Below are positions 17,240 through 26,330 of a stretch of 64,000 nt of DNA, piece after piece. The DNA comes from Roseburia zhanii (GTDB lineage Bacteria > Bacillota > Clostridia > Lachnospirales > Lachnospiraceae). Positions within the stretch are counted from its first letter, which is position 1; each line of letters opens with the position of its first letter. Below the pieces are notes generated by a model. That model saw only the letters and a list, made by a program, of their open reading frames with translations, was not told the origin of the DNA and searched no databases. A program made the position numbers and the translations under genes. The DNA is taken from contig NZ_JACOPH010000002.1 in the NCBI RefSeq assembly GCF_014287635.1, forward strand, positions 62,001-126,000, in the 5' to 3' direction.

Positions 17240-18985
17240 TTAACGTTTCAGGTTGATCAGTTCCTCTAAGAGTGTATCTGATGTTGTGATAACTCTTGAG
17301 TTAGACTGGAAACCTCTCTGGGTAATGATCATCTGTGTAAATTCTGTCGAAAGATCGACGTTTGACATTTCAAGTTCTCCACTTGTCATGCTTGCTCCAT
17401 CCGCTGCTACTTCTACACCGATACCATCAAATTCCCCAGAGTTTAAGGTTGTTGTATAACAGTTTTCTCCGACTTTCTGTAAACCGGATGCATTGGCAAA
17501 CTGTGCTACTGCGATCTGTCCTAATAATACGGTATTACCATTATCATAAAAACCATAGATCTTACCATTGTTATTGATCGAGATTCCGGTCAATGCTCCT
17601 AATGCTTTACCCTTTCCGACACTTCCGTTTGCGGAACCAGCATCTGCTCCAAGAGAAGTCTTTCCACCGTTATCTGCTGCTTTACAGGTTGAAAAATCAA
17701 TCGTAATATCCTCAAAATTATTACCAAGTGTTTCTGCTAAATTTAACTTAACAGTCGGGGAACCCTCTGCTCCGACATAGGAGAATGTACCATCAGCAGG
17801 GTTGAACTTCAATGTATAGTTGACTGCATCTGTAATATATTCAAATGCACCTGTGTCTGCATTAAACTGTGCAGTCGGAAGTCCTGTTGCTCCTAAGTAA
17901 TTCAGCTGTCCGGTTGTGATTCCAAACAGTTCTGTCATGCTTCCTGTCTGCTCTGCTACAGGTGTCTTTGCCCCGCCTGCTTGTGCTGCATCTGCTGTTT
18001 CATATTTGCTGTATGCATCGATCTTGTAGGAATTTGTTGCCTTATCCAAAGTAACTTTTGCATATTTGGTAAGCGGTTGTCCTCCTGCATTGTAATCTGT
18101 ATAAGTATAGTAATAATTTCCTGCTTTGATATCTGCACTGAGATCAGATGCTGCATAATGGATATTTTCATTTGTGATCGGATAGGTCTTTGTAGCTGTC
18201 GTATTCTGACCGAATACCTGTGCTAAATTACCACCCTTTTCTAAAAACTTCGATAATACAGAATTATTCTCAGAATCTAAGATATCTGTCAACTCTACTG
18301 TATAGCTTTCGGTATCTGCATTTGTTACTTTTACTGCAAATTTTGCTGTGTATTTATATCCTAACTTATCAAAGAAGTTCAAGTTCATTGCATAGCCGTC
18401 ATCACTGGTAACATTTTTATCATTCTTATCCATGATACCACTGACAGTTCCTAATGTTGTTGCCTCCGGTGCAGATGTTAAGTTCTTCTCCTGCATGATA
18501 CGAAGTGCAGATACGGTATCTTTCTTGATATCTCCTGTTGTTTCATCTACCTGCCATCCCATAACTGTATATCCGGTAGATGTCATGCAAAGGTTACCTG
18601 CTCCATCAACATAGAAAGAACCTGCTCTTGTAAATAAGTTTTCAGAACCTGTATTTACAACAAAAAAGTTCGTAGAGCTCTTATCTGTCAGACGGATATC
18701 AAACGGATCGCCGGTTGTTTCGGCTGCACCGGATGATGTGATCGAAATTTTTGTTGCTCCGGTCGTAACACCAAGACCGATCTGTTTTGCATTGACACCA
18801 CCTTTACCGGTTGTGGCATTTGCACCTGATGCATTTGAAATCGTCTGATACATGATCTCACTGAAAGTTACTTTTGAGGACTTAAATGCTACGGTATTTA
18901 CGTTAGCTACGTTGTTACCGATTACGTCCATTTTTGTCTGATGTGTCTTAAGACCTGACACAGCAGAGAATAATGATCTCATCAT
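17240..18985 (-). CDS. flgE: Flagellar hook protein FlgE
   Basis: 581 residues. The N-terminus has the hook/rod signature SAVSGLKTHQTKMDVIGNNVANVNTVAFKSS and the C-terminus the coiled segment LSTEFTQMIITQRGFQSNSRVI..DTLLEELINLKR. The large middle (about 150-480) is the variable surface-exposed hook domain. It is longer than Salmonella FlgE (403) because of that middle part. The ATG follows AGGAGG; a hairpin in the leader (19023-19048) precedes it. Confidence 0.95.
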   Translation of the reverse strand: MMRSLFSAVSGLKTHQTKMDVIGNNVANVNTVAFKSSKVTFSEIMYQTISNASGANATTGKGGVNAKQIGLGVTTGATKISITSSGAAETTGDPFDIRLTDKSSTNFFVVNTGSENLFTRAGSFYVDGAGNLCMTSTGYTVMGWQVDETTGDIKKDTVSALRIMQEKNLTSAPEATTLGTVSGIMDKNDKNVTSDDGYAMNLNFFDKLGYKYTAKFAVKVTNADTESYTVELTDILDSENNSVLSKFLEKGGNLAQVFGQNTTATKTYPITNENIHYAASDLSADIKAGNYYYTYTDYNAGGQPLTKYAKVTLDKATNSYKIDAYSKYETADAAQAGGAKTPVAEQTGSMTELFGITTGQLNYLGATGLPTAQFNADTGAFEYITDAVNYTLKFNPADGTFSYVGAEGSPTVKLNLAETLGNNFEDITIDFSTCKAADNGGKTSLGADAGSANGSVGKGKALGALTGISINNNGKIYGFYDNGNTVLLGQIAVAQFANASGLQKVGENCYTTTLNSGEFDGIGVEVAADGASMTSGELEMSNVDLSTEFTQMIITQRGFQSNSRVITTSDTLLEELINLKR

Positions 18986-19022
18986 AATGAAATGACCTCC
19001 TGTTTTCTATCTGCGGTCTGTC

Positions 19023-19048
19023 ATCCCCCTTCTGTCAGTCCGGGGGAT
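19023..19048 (-). promoter_or_regulatory. Leader hairpin before flgE
   Basis: Arms ATCCCCC (19023-19029) and GGGGGAT (19042-19048) form a 7-bp GC-rich stem with a 12-base loop about 38 bases before the flgE start. No T-run follows on the minus strand, so termination is unlikely. An mRNA processing or stabilising role is inferred. Confidence 0.5.
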
Positions 19049-19067
19049 CTGCTTCCCTAAGGTCCAG

Positions 19068-19463
19068 CTATATAATGACAGCACCGTCTATATTTGTAAA
19101 TATGTTGTTTTGTGTTTCTACCTGATCCATTGCGGTTACAACGGTCTTGTTTGGAACATTGACGATAAATGCCAGGGAATCCATCATAACTAATGATTCT
19201 TTGATTCCTTTTTTGCCTGCTTTTGCAACGCCATCTTCTAATCTTGCGTTCTGTTCCTCTGTCAGACTAATATTCCGCTCCTCTAATCTCATAGAAGCAT
19301 GTTTTGAAAATTTCAGTTCAGATGATCTCTGATTCTGTTTCTTGCGTAAAATCTCCTCAAATGAAGCCTGTGAGCTGTTATCTGCCCTGCTGCTCTTTGC
19401 TGATCTTAGATATTCTCCGGTAACCTGTTCAATGGATGTAAAATGATTTGTGATCTTATCCAT
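19068..19463 (-). CDS. Flagellar operon protein, TIGR02530 type
   Basis: 131 residues with the family pattern LKFSKHASMRLEERNISLTEEQ and KGIKESLVMMDSLAFIVNVPNKTVVTAMD. This small cytoplasmic protein is found between flgD and flgE in Firmicute flagellar operons; no biochemical role is established. The ATG has a GAGGTGG ribosome-binding site and lies 17 bases after the flgD stop. Confidence 0.9.
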   Translation of the reverse strand: MDKITNHFTSIEQVTGEYLRSAKSSRADNSSQASFEEILRKKQNQRSSELKFSKHASMRLEERNISLTEEQNARLEDGVAKAGKKGIKESLVMMDSLAFIVNVPNKTVVTAMDQVETQNNIFTNIDGAVII

Positions 19464-19480
19464 ATCTCCACCTCAGTTCA

Positions 19481-20200
19481 TCAACTGTCTGTTGTTTCTG
19501 TGGTGCTGTTGCTTGTACTGCTGTCATTAGAAGTTGAATCTGAACTTGAACCTGCTGTCAATGTTTTTAGTTTTTCTTCTAATGCTGTCAATTTTGCAAT
19601 ATCTGTTGCACTGACAAAGCCCTTCTGGTAACTGTTCATTGCATCATAGACTGCTCTTGCATTTTCAACTGCTTTTGCATCTGCGGTTGTCACATTTGCG
19701 GCTGTCGGCAGTTTTGCGATCATTGTTGAGAACATATTTGCCATTTCAAATGCTTCATAATAATTAGCATCTGCAACGGTATCTAAATCCTCTAAAGAAT
19801 ATAAGCCGTCATTGACTGCCAAAAATACCTCTCCATTTTCATACATTACATAATCGACTTTACCATTTACAGTTGTTACATTGCCGGTTTTATCTGTGAC
19901 ATTTAAAATAACATATTTACCTACAAGGTTATTCGACATATCTTTGCTCACAGTATCTTCTAAGTTCTGGGTTGCCTCTAACTGGGAAAATGTAGCAAGC
20001 TGTGCGATATATTCTGTATTATCTGTCGGCTGTAACGGATCCTGATAACGCATCTGCGCTACTAAAAGCTGCAAAAATGCTTCTTTATCAAGACCTGATG
20101 TACTGTCTGCTGATGCCTTTGAAGAAGCGGTTGATGAAGATGACGCTGAAGCACTTGTATCTACAAGCTTGCCATCTTGTACTGCCTGTATTAATGCCAT
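19481..20200 (-). CDS. flgD: Flagellar hook cap protein FlgD with an added C-terminal domain
   Basis: 239 residues. After a Ser/Ala-rich start, the FlgD N-domain is clear: LDKEAFLQLLVAQMRYQDPLQPTDNTEYIAQLATFSQLE (about 37-75), then a short beta domain to about 150. Residues about 158-214 do not look like FlgD. They match the helical repeat of Gram-positive surface proteins (LPTAANVTTADAKAV, ARAVYDAMNSYQKGFV, LTALEEKL). A Ser/Thr tail of about 25 residues ends the protein. FlgD caps the growing hook and is exported. The extra module is discussed in the findings. Confidence 0.94.
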   Translation of the reverse strand: MALIQAVQDGKLVDTSASASSSSTASSKASADSTSGLDKEAFLQLLVAQMRYQDPLQPTDNTEYIAQLATFSQLEATQNLEDTVSKDMSNNLVGKYVILNVTDKTGNVTTVNGKVDYVMYENGEVFLAVNDGLYSLEDLDTVADANYYEAFEMANMFSTMIAKLPTAANVTTADAKAVENARAVYDAMNSYQKGFVSATDIAKLTALEEKLKTLTAGSSSDSTSNDSSTSNSTTETTDS

Positions 20201-20218
20201 ATGTACTCCTTTCTGCTC

Positions 20219-21721
20219 TTATGCTGTATAATCTACCTGATTTCCATTGTCACGCATGATCTGTGCTGCAAGCTGTTCTTCTTCTGTCATAAGACCGCTT
20301 AAGCCATCGAGATCATCGAGATTTAAATTTCTTCTCGTCTGCTTTTGTGACTCCTCCATCTGCTGTCCCTGCTGTTCTTCCTGTTTTGCATTTCCCTCTA
20401 AGTTCTGTTCAAACTCATGGGTTCCAACTGTAACTTCTACTGCATCTACTTTGATGCCCTGCTGGCTTAAGTTCGTACGCAGTTCTACAAGCTGTGTTTC
20501 TAATGCTTCCTTTACAGCTTCATTCTGTGCAGTGATCTGTGCCCGGATCACACCTTCTCTTTCTGAAATATTCAGATAGATTTTTCCAAGGTGCTCTGGA
20601 TTTAACTGCATCTCCATGGAAGTTGCTGCTTCTGAAATCGTCACTCTGACATTTCTTGCGATCTGATTGATCACATCATTGACATCTATCTGACTGGTAG
20701 TATATGGCTGTGTACTCTCTGTCGGTAATACAAATTCTTCTGTCTGTACACTCTGATGTCCTGTTACATGTACACCTGTATCAGACATATCAGCTCTGGT
20801 TTCTTTGGACTGTTTAAAATGTTCCTGCTGATCGGCATTTTCTCCTGAGCTGCCTGTCATGTCTTCTGCTGTCTGTTCTGTAGTTTCTACAGTGGTAACT
20901 GCTTCTTTTGTATCGGTAACTGCTGTTGTCTGATCTTCTGTTGCATTATCATCCTGTTTTACTACAGTTACTTCTACTCCATCTGCGGCTGCCGTCTGAC
21001 TGGCTTTTGTATCATCTGTCTGTTTGGCATTGACCGTTTCTGTATTTGCCTGTGTATCTGCTGTAGTTTCTGCTTCTACTGCATCCGGCAGTACGGTTTC
21101 TGCTTCATCTGACGCAGCTGCCTGATCCCATGCTTCACAAAGAACATCTAATTCTTCTCTTGTGATACCTAATTGTGCACACAGATCATCGGTTACTGCT
21201 GTGATCTGTTCCATTGCATTGGTAAATGCATCACTCAAAAGCAGTGTTCCAATATCTTCGCCTGTTAAGGTCTGTATCAGATTTGTAAGGTTCTGCATAT
21301 TACGCAGATCTAAAAAACCAAGTCCGAGTTCTTCCATTGCCTGTGTGATTTCTTCATCAGTCACTGAAAATTCCTCTTTTAAGACATTGCGGATATCCTG
21401 TTCATAATCTGCTAACGGTTCTGATGCTTCTTCTTTGATGGCATCCGGTGTAACTTTTTCCTTTACGGATACATTGTTTGCTGCAGCTGCATTACTGTTA
21501 TAATCAAGCCTTGCATCCTGACTGATGCCGGCTCCTACATCCAGCTTTGCAGTATCATTTGATATATTTGTCTGAATACCTGACTGTAGTGTGTTCTGAC
21601 TCATCAGTTCCATAAAACTGACCATGGTATCTTTATCAGCTTTTTTTGAAGATTTGTCTGTTTTCACACCTGTCTGCATCTGTATGATGCTTTTTGCAAC
21701 TTTTGAAATATCTGTTCCCAT
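20219..21721 (-). CDS. fliK: Flagellar hook-length control protein FliK
   Basis: 500 residues. Only the C-terminal Flg_hook domain is well conserved (about 375-455): MEMQLNPEHLGKIYLNISEREGVIRAQI and LRTNLSQQGIKVDAVEV. The middle (about 190-330) is Thr/Glu/Ala-rich, probably disordered ruler sequence, as usual for FliK. FliK is exported, measures the hook and triggers the FlhB switch. It stands between the MotE-like gene and flgD. Confidence 0.92.
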   Translation of the reverse strand: MGTDISKVAKSIIQMQTGVKTDKSSKKADKDTMVSFMELMSQNTLQSGIQTNISNDTAKLDVGAGISQDARLDYNSNAAAANNVSVKEKVTPDAIKEEASEPLADYEQDIRNVLKEEFSVTDEEITQAMEELGLGFLDLRNMQNLTNLIQTLTGEDIGTLLLSDAFTNAMEQITAVTDDLCAQLGITREELDVLCEAWDQAAASDEAETVLPDAVEAETTADTQANTETVNAKQTDDTKASQTAAADGVEVTVVKQDDNATEDQTTAVTDTKEAVTTVETTEQTAEDMTGSSGENADQQEHFKQSKETRADMSDTGVHVTGHQSVQTEEFVLPTESTQPYTTSQIDVNDVINQIARNVRVTISEAATSMEMQLNPEHLGKIYLNISEREGVIRAQITAQNEAVKEALETQLVELRTNLSQQGIKVDAVEVTVGTHEFEQNLEGNAKQEEQQGQQMEESQKQTRRNLNLDDLDGLSGLMTEEEQLAAQIMRDNGNQVDYTA

Positions 21722-21757
21722 CTCTTTTTCGCCTCCTTTCTCCTCACTTTTTAAAAT

Positions 21758-22693
21758 TTATGATTCAGAGGGTTCCATGATCTTCGTCAGCTTTGCTGCT
21801 GTGTCCTGATTCATTGCCCCGAGAATACTCGCACTAGATTCCGGTTTCATCGCTTTTAAGATCTTTGCTACTAATTTCAGATCATCCTTCATTGTATCGA
21901 AAATAGCTGCCGCCTGTTTCGGCTTCATTTCTGAATACATCTTCACATATGCATCTAACTGTTCATCTGCCTGCTGCTGTTCGATCACCTGTTTATAAAT
22001 AGCTTCGGCATTTGCCGGATCAATGCTTTCATAGAATGTCTTATATTCATTTATATCGGGTGCTTTATCAGAAAAAACAACCTCCTCATCGAATTTCTGC
22101 TTCTCTGCTTCGAACGCTGCCTCGTTTGCTTTATACTGTTCAAGCTGTGATGCAAGATCTTCTAATTCAGCATTCCGCTCATCCTTTTGTGATACCTGAT
22201 TTTTCTCATCCTGTAATTCTACTTCTAACTCTTTGATCCTGGCTACTGCCTCATCTAACGTTGCATATGGATATTCGGTACTGCCTTTACTTTCTGTGCT
22301 GTCTGTCTCTACACCGTCTGTTTCCGGCAGTATACGGTTTACATATGGTACATCTTTTAGCAATGGCTGTAAAACTGTTGAACCAAAGCCGCCGACATCC
22401 ATTTTGATCAGTAATGTAAGGATTGCAAGCCAGATCACAATAATGATAAATGTAACAAAGAATACTGCTAAACGGCTGCCGCCTTCTTCTTCATATTCTG
22501 TACCATATTCCATGGCTCTTTGGATCTCTTCCGGTGTAGCACCTGCCTGTTCTAATTTCTTTCTGCGCTTTTCTTCCTGCGCCATTGCCTTTTGTGCTTT
22601 CTTTTCCTGCTTAGCAGCTTTTTTTTCTGCTTTCTTATCTGCCTTGCTCTCTGTACCCTGTCCTTCCATCATTGCATTGTTTTCATCTGCCAT
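21758..22693 (-). CDS. MotE/YlxF-like flagellar membrane protein
   Basis: About 311 residues from the ATG at 22693. The longer GTG frame starting at 22705 is set aside because GGTGG before the ATG is the better ribosome-binding site. A Lys/Glu-rich N-terminus is followed by one membrane helix (about 75-97), a coiled coil (about 135-200) and a C-terminal MgtE_N-like domain (MYSEMKPKQAAAIFDTM, LKAMKPESSASILGAMNQDTAAKL). This is the build of Brucella/Sinorhizobium MotE and Bacillus YlxF. A role in stator or basal-body assembly is inferred. Confidence 0.8.
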   Translation of the reverse strand: MADENNAMMEGQGTESKADKKAEKKAAKQEKKAQKAMAQEEKRRKKLEQAGATPEEIQRAMEYGTEYEEEGGSRLAVFFVTFIIIVIWLAILTLLIKMDVGGFGSTVLQPLLKDVPYVNRILPETDGVETDSTESKGSTEYPYATLDEAVARIKELEVELQDEKNQVSQKDERNAELEDLASQLEQYKANEAAFEAEKQKFDEEVVFSDKAPDINEYKTFYESIDPANAEAIYKQVIEQQQADEQLDAYVKMYSEMKPKQAAAIFDTMKDDLKLVAKILKAMKPESSASILGAMNQDTAAKLTKIMEPSES

Positions 22694-22708
22694 TGTATTC
22701 ACCACCCG

Positions 22709-23155
22709 TTATCTTTCTTCCCGATGATAAGTATAACTTACTAATTCATCGACTTCTTTATTTTCTTCATATAAAAGTTGCTGTTTAAATTCCTCGAATT
22801 TCTTTTCCCGCAGTTTTTCATATGTTTTTCTCTCGATCATCACTTCTTTTAACCGGAGTCTGACTTCTTCCAGCTGTTTTTCTGCCTTATGTACTTCCAG
22901 CATCTGTGTACGGATTCTTGTTTTCATAGTTTCTACTGCACGCCTGCAGGTATTGATCTCTAGTATATCAATCTTTCCTTCTACTAATTTTCTCGCCTGT
23001 CTGTCATAAGAAGCTTTCTGGATCATTAAATTTTGTAATTTTTCCTGTTCTTCCTGAAGTTTTCCTGCCGCAAGTGAAAATGCTATCTTTTCCTGACTCT
23101 CAAGTTTCTGCTTGATATCTAATACACTCTGTAATTTATAGTGAAATCCTGCCAT
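22709..23155 (-). CDS. fliJ: Flagellar export chaperone FliJ
   Basis: 148 residues, almost entirely coiled coil with many Lys, Glu and Gln, and the FliJ-type start FHYKLQSVLDIKQKLE. FliJ forms the stalk of the FliI ATPase ring and escorts chaperones. Its place 10 bases after fliI fixes the identity despite low complexity. Confidence 0.92.
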   Translation of the reverse strand: MAGFHYKLQSVLDIKQKLESQEKIAFSLAAGKLQEEQEKLQNLMIQKASYDRQARKLVEGKIDILEINTCRRAVETMKTRIRTQMLEVHKAEKQLEEVRLRLKEVMIERKTYEKLREKKFEEFKQQLLYEENKEVDELVSYTYHREER

Positions 23156-23165
23156 CTAACACACC

Positions 23166-24509
23166 TTATTCTGTAAATAGTTCCTCTAGCATCTGTTCTT
23201 CTTCTTCAAAGCCGAATTTTTCCATCGTATCCTGCATCAAAAACTCATTGACTGCATCGATCTTTGAGATTGCATAGTCGATTTCTTTATTCGACCCTCT
23301 CTTGTATGCTCCGATATTGATCAGATCTTCAGCTTCCTGATAGGTAGCAAGTACATTTTTTAACCTGCCTGCCGCACTCTTATGTTCTTTAGTTGCAATC
23401 GAACTCATAACACGGGAGATGCTCTGTAAGATATCGATTGCCGGATAATGGTTTTTATGCCCTAATTTTCTTGAGAGCATGATATGTCCATCTAAAATAC
23501 TTCGTGCTGTATCTGTAATCGGTTCGTTGAAATCATCACCATCTACTAAGACGGTGTACAGTCCTGTAATCGAACCTTCGCTTGCATTACCTGCACGCTC
23601 TAAGAGTTTTGGCATCTCGGAATATACGCTTGGCGGATATCCTCTTGTTACCGGAGGTTCGCCTGAGGCTAAACCAATTTCTCTTTGCGCCATGGAAAAA
23701 CGCGTCAGTGAATCCATCATCAAAAGAACATCTTTGCCCTGATCCCTGAAATATTCTGCGATCGCTGTTGCTGTTTTAGCTGCTTTATTACGGATCAATG
23801 CCGGTTTATCTGATGTTGCCACGACAACAACTGAATGCTTCATTCCTTCTTCACCAAGATCCCGTTCCACGAATTCCCGCACTTCCCTGCCCCGCTCTCC
23901 GATCAGGGCAATGACATTGATATCTGCTCTTGTATTTCTCGCAAACATTCCCATCAAGGTACTCTTTCCTACGCCGGAACCGGCAAAGATCCCGATTCTC
24001 TGTCCCTTACCAACTGTGATCAGTCCATCGACCGCTTTGACGCCAAGCGGCAACACCTCATCGATGATCTTACGTTTCATCGGATCAGGTGCTCCTGCTT
24101 CTACCGGATAAGGTTTTGCCGCAGACAGGTCACAGTTGTCTGCAACTCTTCCGATCCCATCTACAATATGTCCTAACAAGTCATCACTTACTAAAACAGA
24201 TAATGGATGCCCTGTATTTTCCACAGTACATCCAATGCCTAAACCTTCCACACTTTCATAAGGCATCAGCAGCAAACGGTTATCCCTGATACCGACTACC
24301 TCTGCCATTACAAAAGCGTCCTTATCTTTATCAATGATAATGCGGCATAAATCGTTTAGCTTTGCTTCCGGTCCAACAGATTCAATCGTCAGTCCGACAA
24401 TCTTTACTACTTTTCCGAGTCTGTTAAAATATGTACGATCTGCTAATTGTAAATACTTGTCTAAATTATATGCCACGTCAGTTACCCCGCTTTTTAAAGA
24501 CCGGTCCAT
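23166..24509 (-). CDS. fliI: Flagellum-specific ATP synthase FliI
   Basis: 447 residues, related to the F1 beta subunit. Walker A is AGSGVGKS at 176-183, Walker B VLLMMDSLTRFSMAQREI, and the family region SEMPKLLERAGN is present. FliI hydrolyses ATP at the base of the flagellar export apparatus and is partnered by FliH and FliJ, its direct neighbours. Full length. The purine-rich AGAGGG lies very close to the ATG. Confidence 0.97.
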   Translation of the reverse strand: MDRSLKSGVTDVAYNLDKYLQLADRTYFNRLGKVVKIVGLTIESVGPEAKLNDLCRIIIDKDKDAFVMAEVVGIRDNRLLLMPYESVEGLGIGCTVENTGHPLSVLVSDDLLGHIVDGIGRVADNCDLSAAKPYPVEAGAPDPMKRKIIDEVLPLGVKAVDGLITVGKGQRIGIFAGSGVGKSTLMGMFARNTRADINVIALIGERGREVREFVERDLGEEGMKHSVVVVATSDKPALIRNKAAKTATAIAEYFRDQGKDVLLMMDSLTRFSMAQREIGLASGEPPVTRGYPPSVYSEMPKLLERAGNASEGSITGLYTVLVDGDDFNEPITDTARSILDGHIMLSRKLGHKNHYPAIDILQSISRVMSSIATKEHKSAAGRLKNVLATYQEAEDLINIGAYKRGSNKEIDYAISKIDAVNEFLMQDTMEKFGFEEEEQMLEELFTE

Positions 24510-24515
24510 TCCCTC

Positions 24516-25322
24516 TTACAGGCTCAATGACCTTAAGTCTTTTATCAAATTCTCCAATTGTACTCCTAAGCTGCAATCAAAGATACCTGTATCTGTTTCG
24601 ATCACACAGGCATTTTCTCCCATTGAAGAATCACCTACGATCTCTAATGTCATATCATGTCCGATATGATCTAATATCTCAGTTTTATGATTTTCAATAA
24701 AATTCTTTTGTTCTTCTCCTACTCGGATACGGAACTCTTTACAGCCTTCGATGTTCGATATCGTATTTTCAACTAAATATAATAAAATATCTTTTTTATC
24801 ATCAAACTGCACATGAAATACCTTTTCTACAACTGTAACGACCACATCTAACAGTTTCGGTTCTAATTCATGCATTTCTTTGTTGTAGTCTGCCTGAAGC
24901 TGTAACTTTAGTTCTTCTAACTTCTGGTTTTTCTGTTCGTATTCCTGTTCTAATTCTTCTCTCGCCTGACTTTCGCCCTGTGCATAACCATCTGTATAGC
25001 CGTTTTTCTTTGCTTCTTCTAAAATCTCCTGCGATTTTTCCTGTGCGTCTTCTACGATCTGTTCTGCCTTTTCTTTTGCATCATCGACCATCCGTTTGGA
25101 CTCTTCAGTTGCTTTTTCTAACAGTTCCTGCGGTGTTTCTTTGACTGCTTCTTCTGCGATCGATCCAAGAGCTTTAAAACCATCTTCTGATGCACCATCT
25201 TCTGTCTGGTTCTGCTTTCTTGCTAGTTCTGACAGTTTCTGTTCAACCATCGCATTGTAATCCATGATCCGGACATTTTTTTCAGGTTCTATTGTATTAT
25301 ACTGCTTGTACAAATTAGACAA
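24516..25322 (-). CDS. fliH: Flagellar assembly protein FliH
   Basis: About 268 residues from TTG at 25322. The in-frame GTG at 25334 overlaps the GGAGG Shine-Dalgarno sequence, so the TTG 11 bases after it, inside the last codons of fliG, is the likely start. Residues about 65-155 form a long Glu/Lys-rich coiled coil and the C-terminal 110 residues resemble the FliH/V-ATPase E-type domain. FliH regulates FliI and links it to the C-ring. Confidence 0.9.
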   Translation of the reverse strand: MSNLYKQYNTIEPEKNVRIMDYNAMVEQKLSELARKQNQTEDGASEDGFKALGSIAEEAVKETPQELLEKATEESKRMVDDAKEKAEQIVEDAQEKSQEILEEAKKNGYTDGYAQGESQAREELEQEYEQKNQKLEELKLQLQADYNKEMHELEPKLLDVVVTVVEKVFHVQFDDKKDILLYLVENTISNIEGCKEFRIRVGEEQKNFIENHKTEILDHIGHDMTLEIVGDSSMGENACVIETDTGIFDCSLGVQLENLIKDLRSLSL

Positions 25323-26328
25323 CGATCTCGTCACCTCCGCCTCTGGAGATTACAATCTCTGCAGAGTCTTCTAACTTACGGATAATTCCAACAATCTTCT
25401 GCTGTGCTTCTTCTACATCCTTCATACGGACCGGACCCATAAATTCCATATCCTCCTTGATCATAGCAGCCAAACGCTTAGACAAGTTCTTAAAGATCGT
25501 ATTCTGAACTTCTTCATTTGCACCTTTCAGTGCAACAGAAAGATCATTGTTATCAACATCACGAAGTACACGCTGGATAGCACGGTCATCAAGCAGCATG
25601 ATATCTTCGAATACGAACATCTTCTTGCGGATCTCGTCTGCAAGTTCCGGTTCTTCGATCTCTAAAGATTCCATGATATGTTTCTCTGTAGAACGGTCTA
25701 CGGTATTTAAAATACCAACAATCGCATCGACTCCACCAACAATCGTGTAATCCTGATTGATAAGGGAAGAAAGTTTTCTCTCTAACACACGCTCCACTTC
25801 TTTGATCACATCCGGTGATGTACGATCCATGGTTGCGATTCTCTTTGCCACATCTGCCTGAACATCCGGTGTCAGTGCACTCATGATCATCGCTGCCTGT
25901 GTCGGTGTCAGATAAGATAAAATCATTGCAATTGTCTGTGGATGTTCATCCTGTATAAAATTCAGTACCTGGCTAGGATCTGTCTTACGAACAAATTCAA
26001 ATGGGCGGACCTGTAAGGATGCTGTCAGTTTTGAAATGACTTCCTGTGCTTTTTCTCCACCCAGTGCTTTATCTAACAGTTCTTTAGCATAGCTGATACC
26101 GCCTTCTGCAATATACTGTTGTGCCAGGCACACCTGATAAAATTCATTCAAAACATCTTCCTTCACTTGTGGCGAAATACTTCTGGTATTTGCAATTTCA
26201 AGTGTCAGTTCTTCTATTTCATCTTCTTTTAAATGTTTAAAAATCTCTGCCGATTTTTCCGGTCCTAATGCGATCAAAAGTACTGCCGCTTTCTGAACCC
26301 CTGTTAGTTCTTCATTATTACTGCTCAT
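25315..26328 (-). CDS. fliG: Flagellar motor switch protein FliG
   Basis: About 337 residues from ATG 26328, three bases after the fliF stop with GAGGAG upstream; the GTG at 26340 would overlap that site. The sequence shows TGVQKAAVLLIALGPEKSAEIFKHL, the EHPQ motif (DEHPQTIAMILSYL) and the C-terminal charged torque helix around MFVFEDIMLLDDRAIQRVLRDVD. FliG couples the MS ring (FliF) to the stator. Full length. Confidence 0.97.
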   Translation of the reverse strand: MSSNNEELTGVQKAAVLLIALGPEKSAEIFKHLKEDEIEELTLEIANTRSISPQVKEDVLNEFYQVCLAQQYIAEGGISYAKELLDKALGGEKAQEVISKLTASLQVRPFEFVRKTDPSQVLNFIQDEHPQTIAMILSYLTPTQAAMIMSALTPDVQADVAKRIATMDRTSPDVIKEVERVLERKLSSLINQDYTIVGGVDAIVGILNTVDRSTEKHIMESLEIEEPELADEIRKKMFVFEDIMLLDDRAIQRVLRDVDNNDLSVALKGANEEVQNTIFKNLSKRLAAMIKEDMEFMGPVRMKDVEEAQQKIVGIIRKLEDSAEIVISRGGGDEIVV

Positions 26329-26330
26329 TT

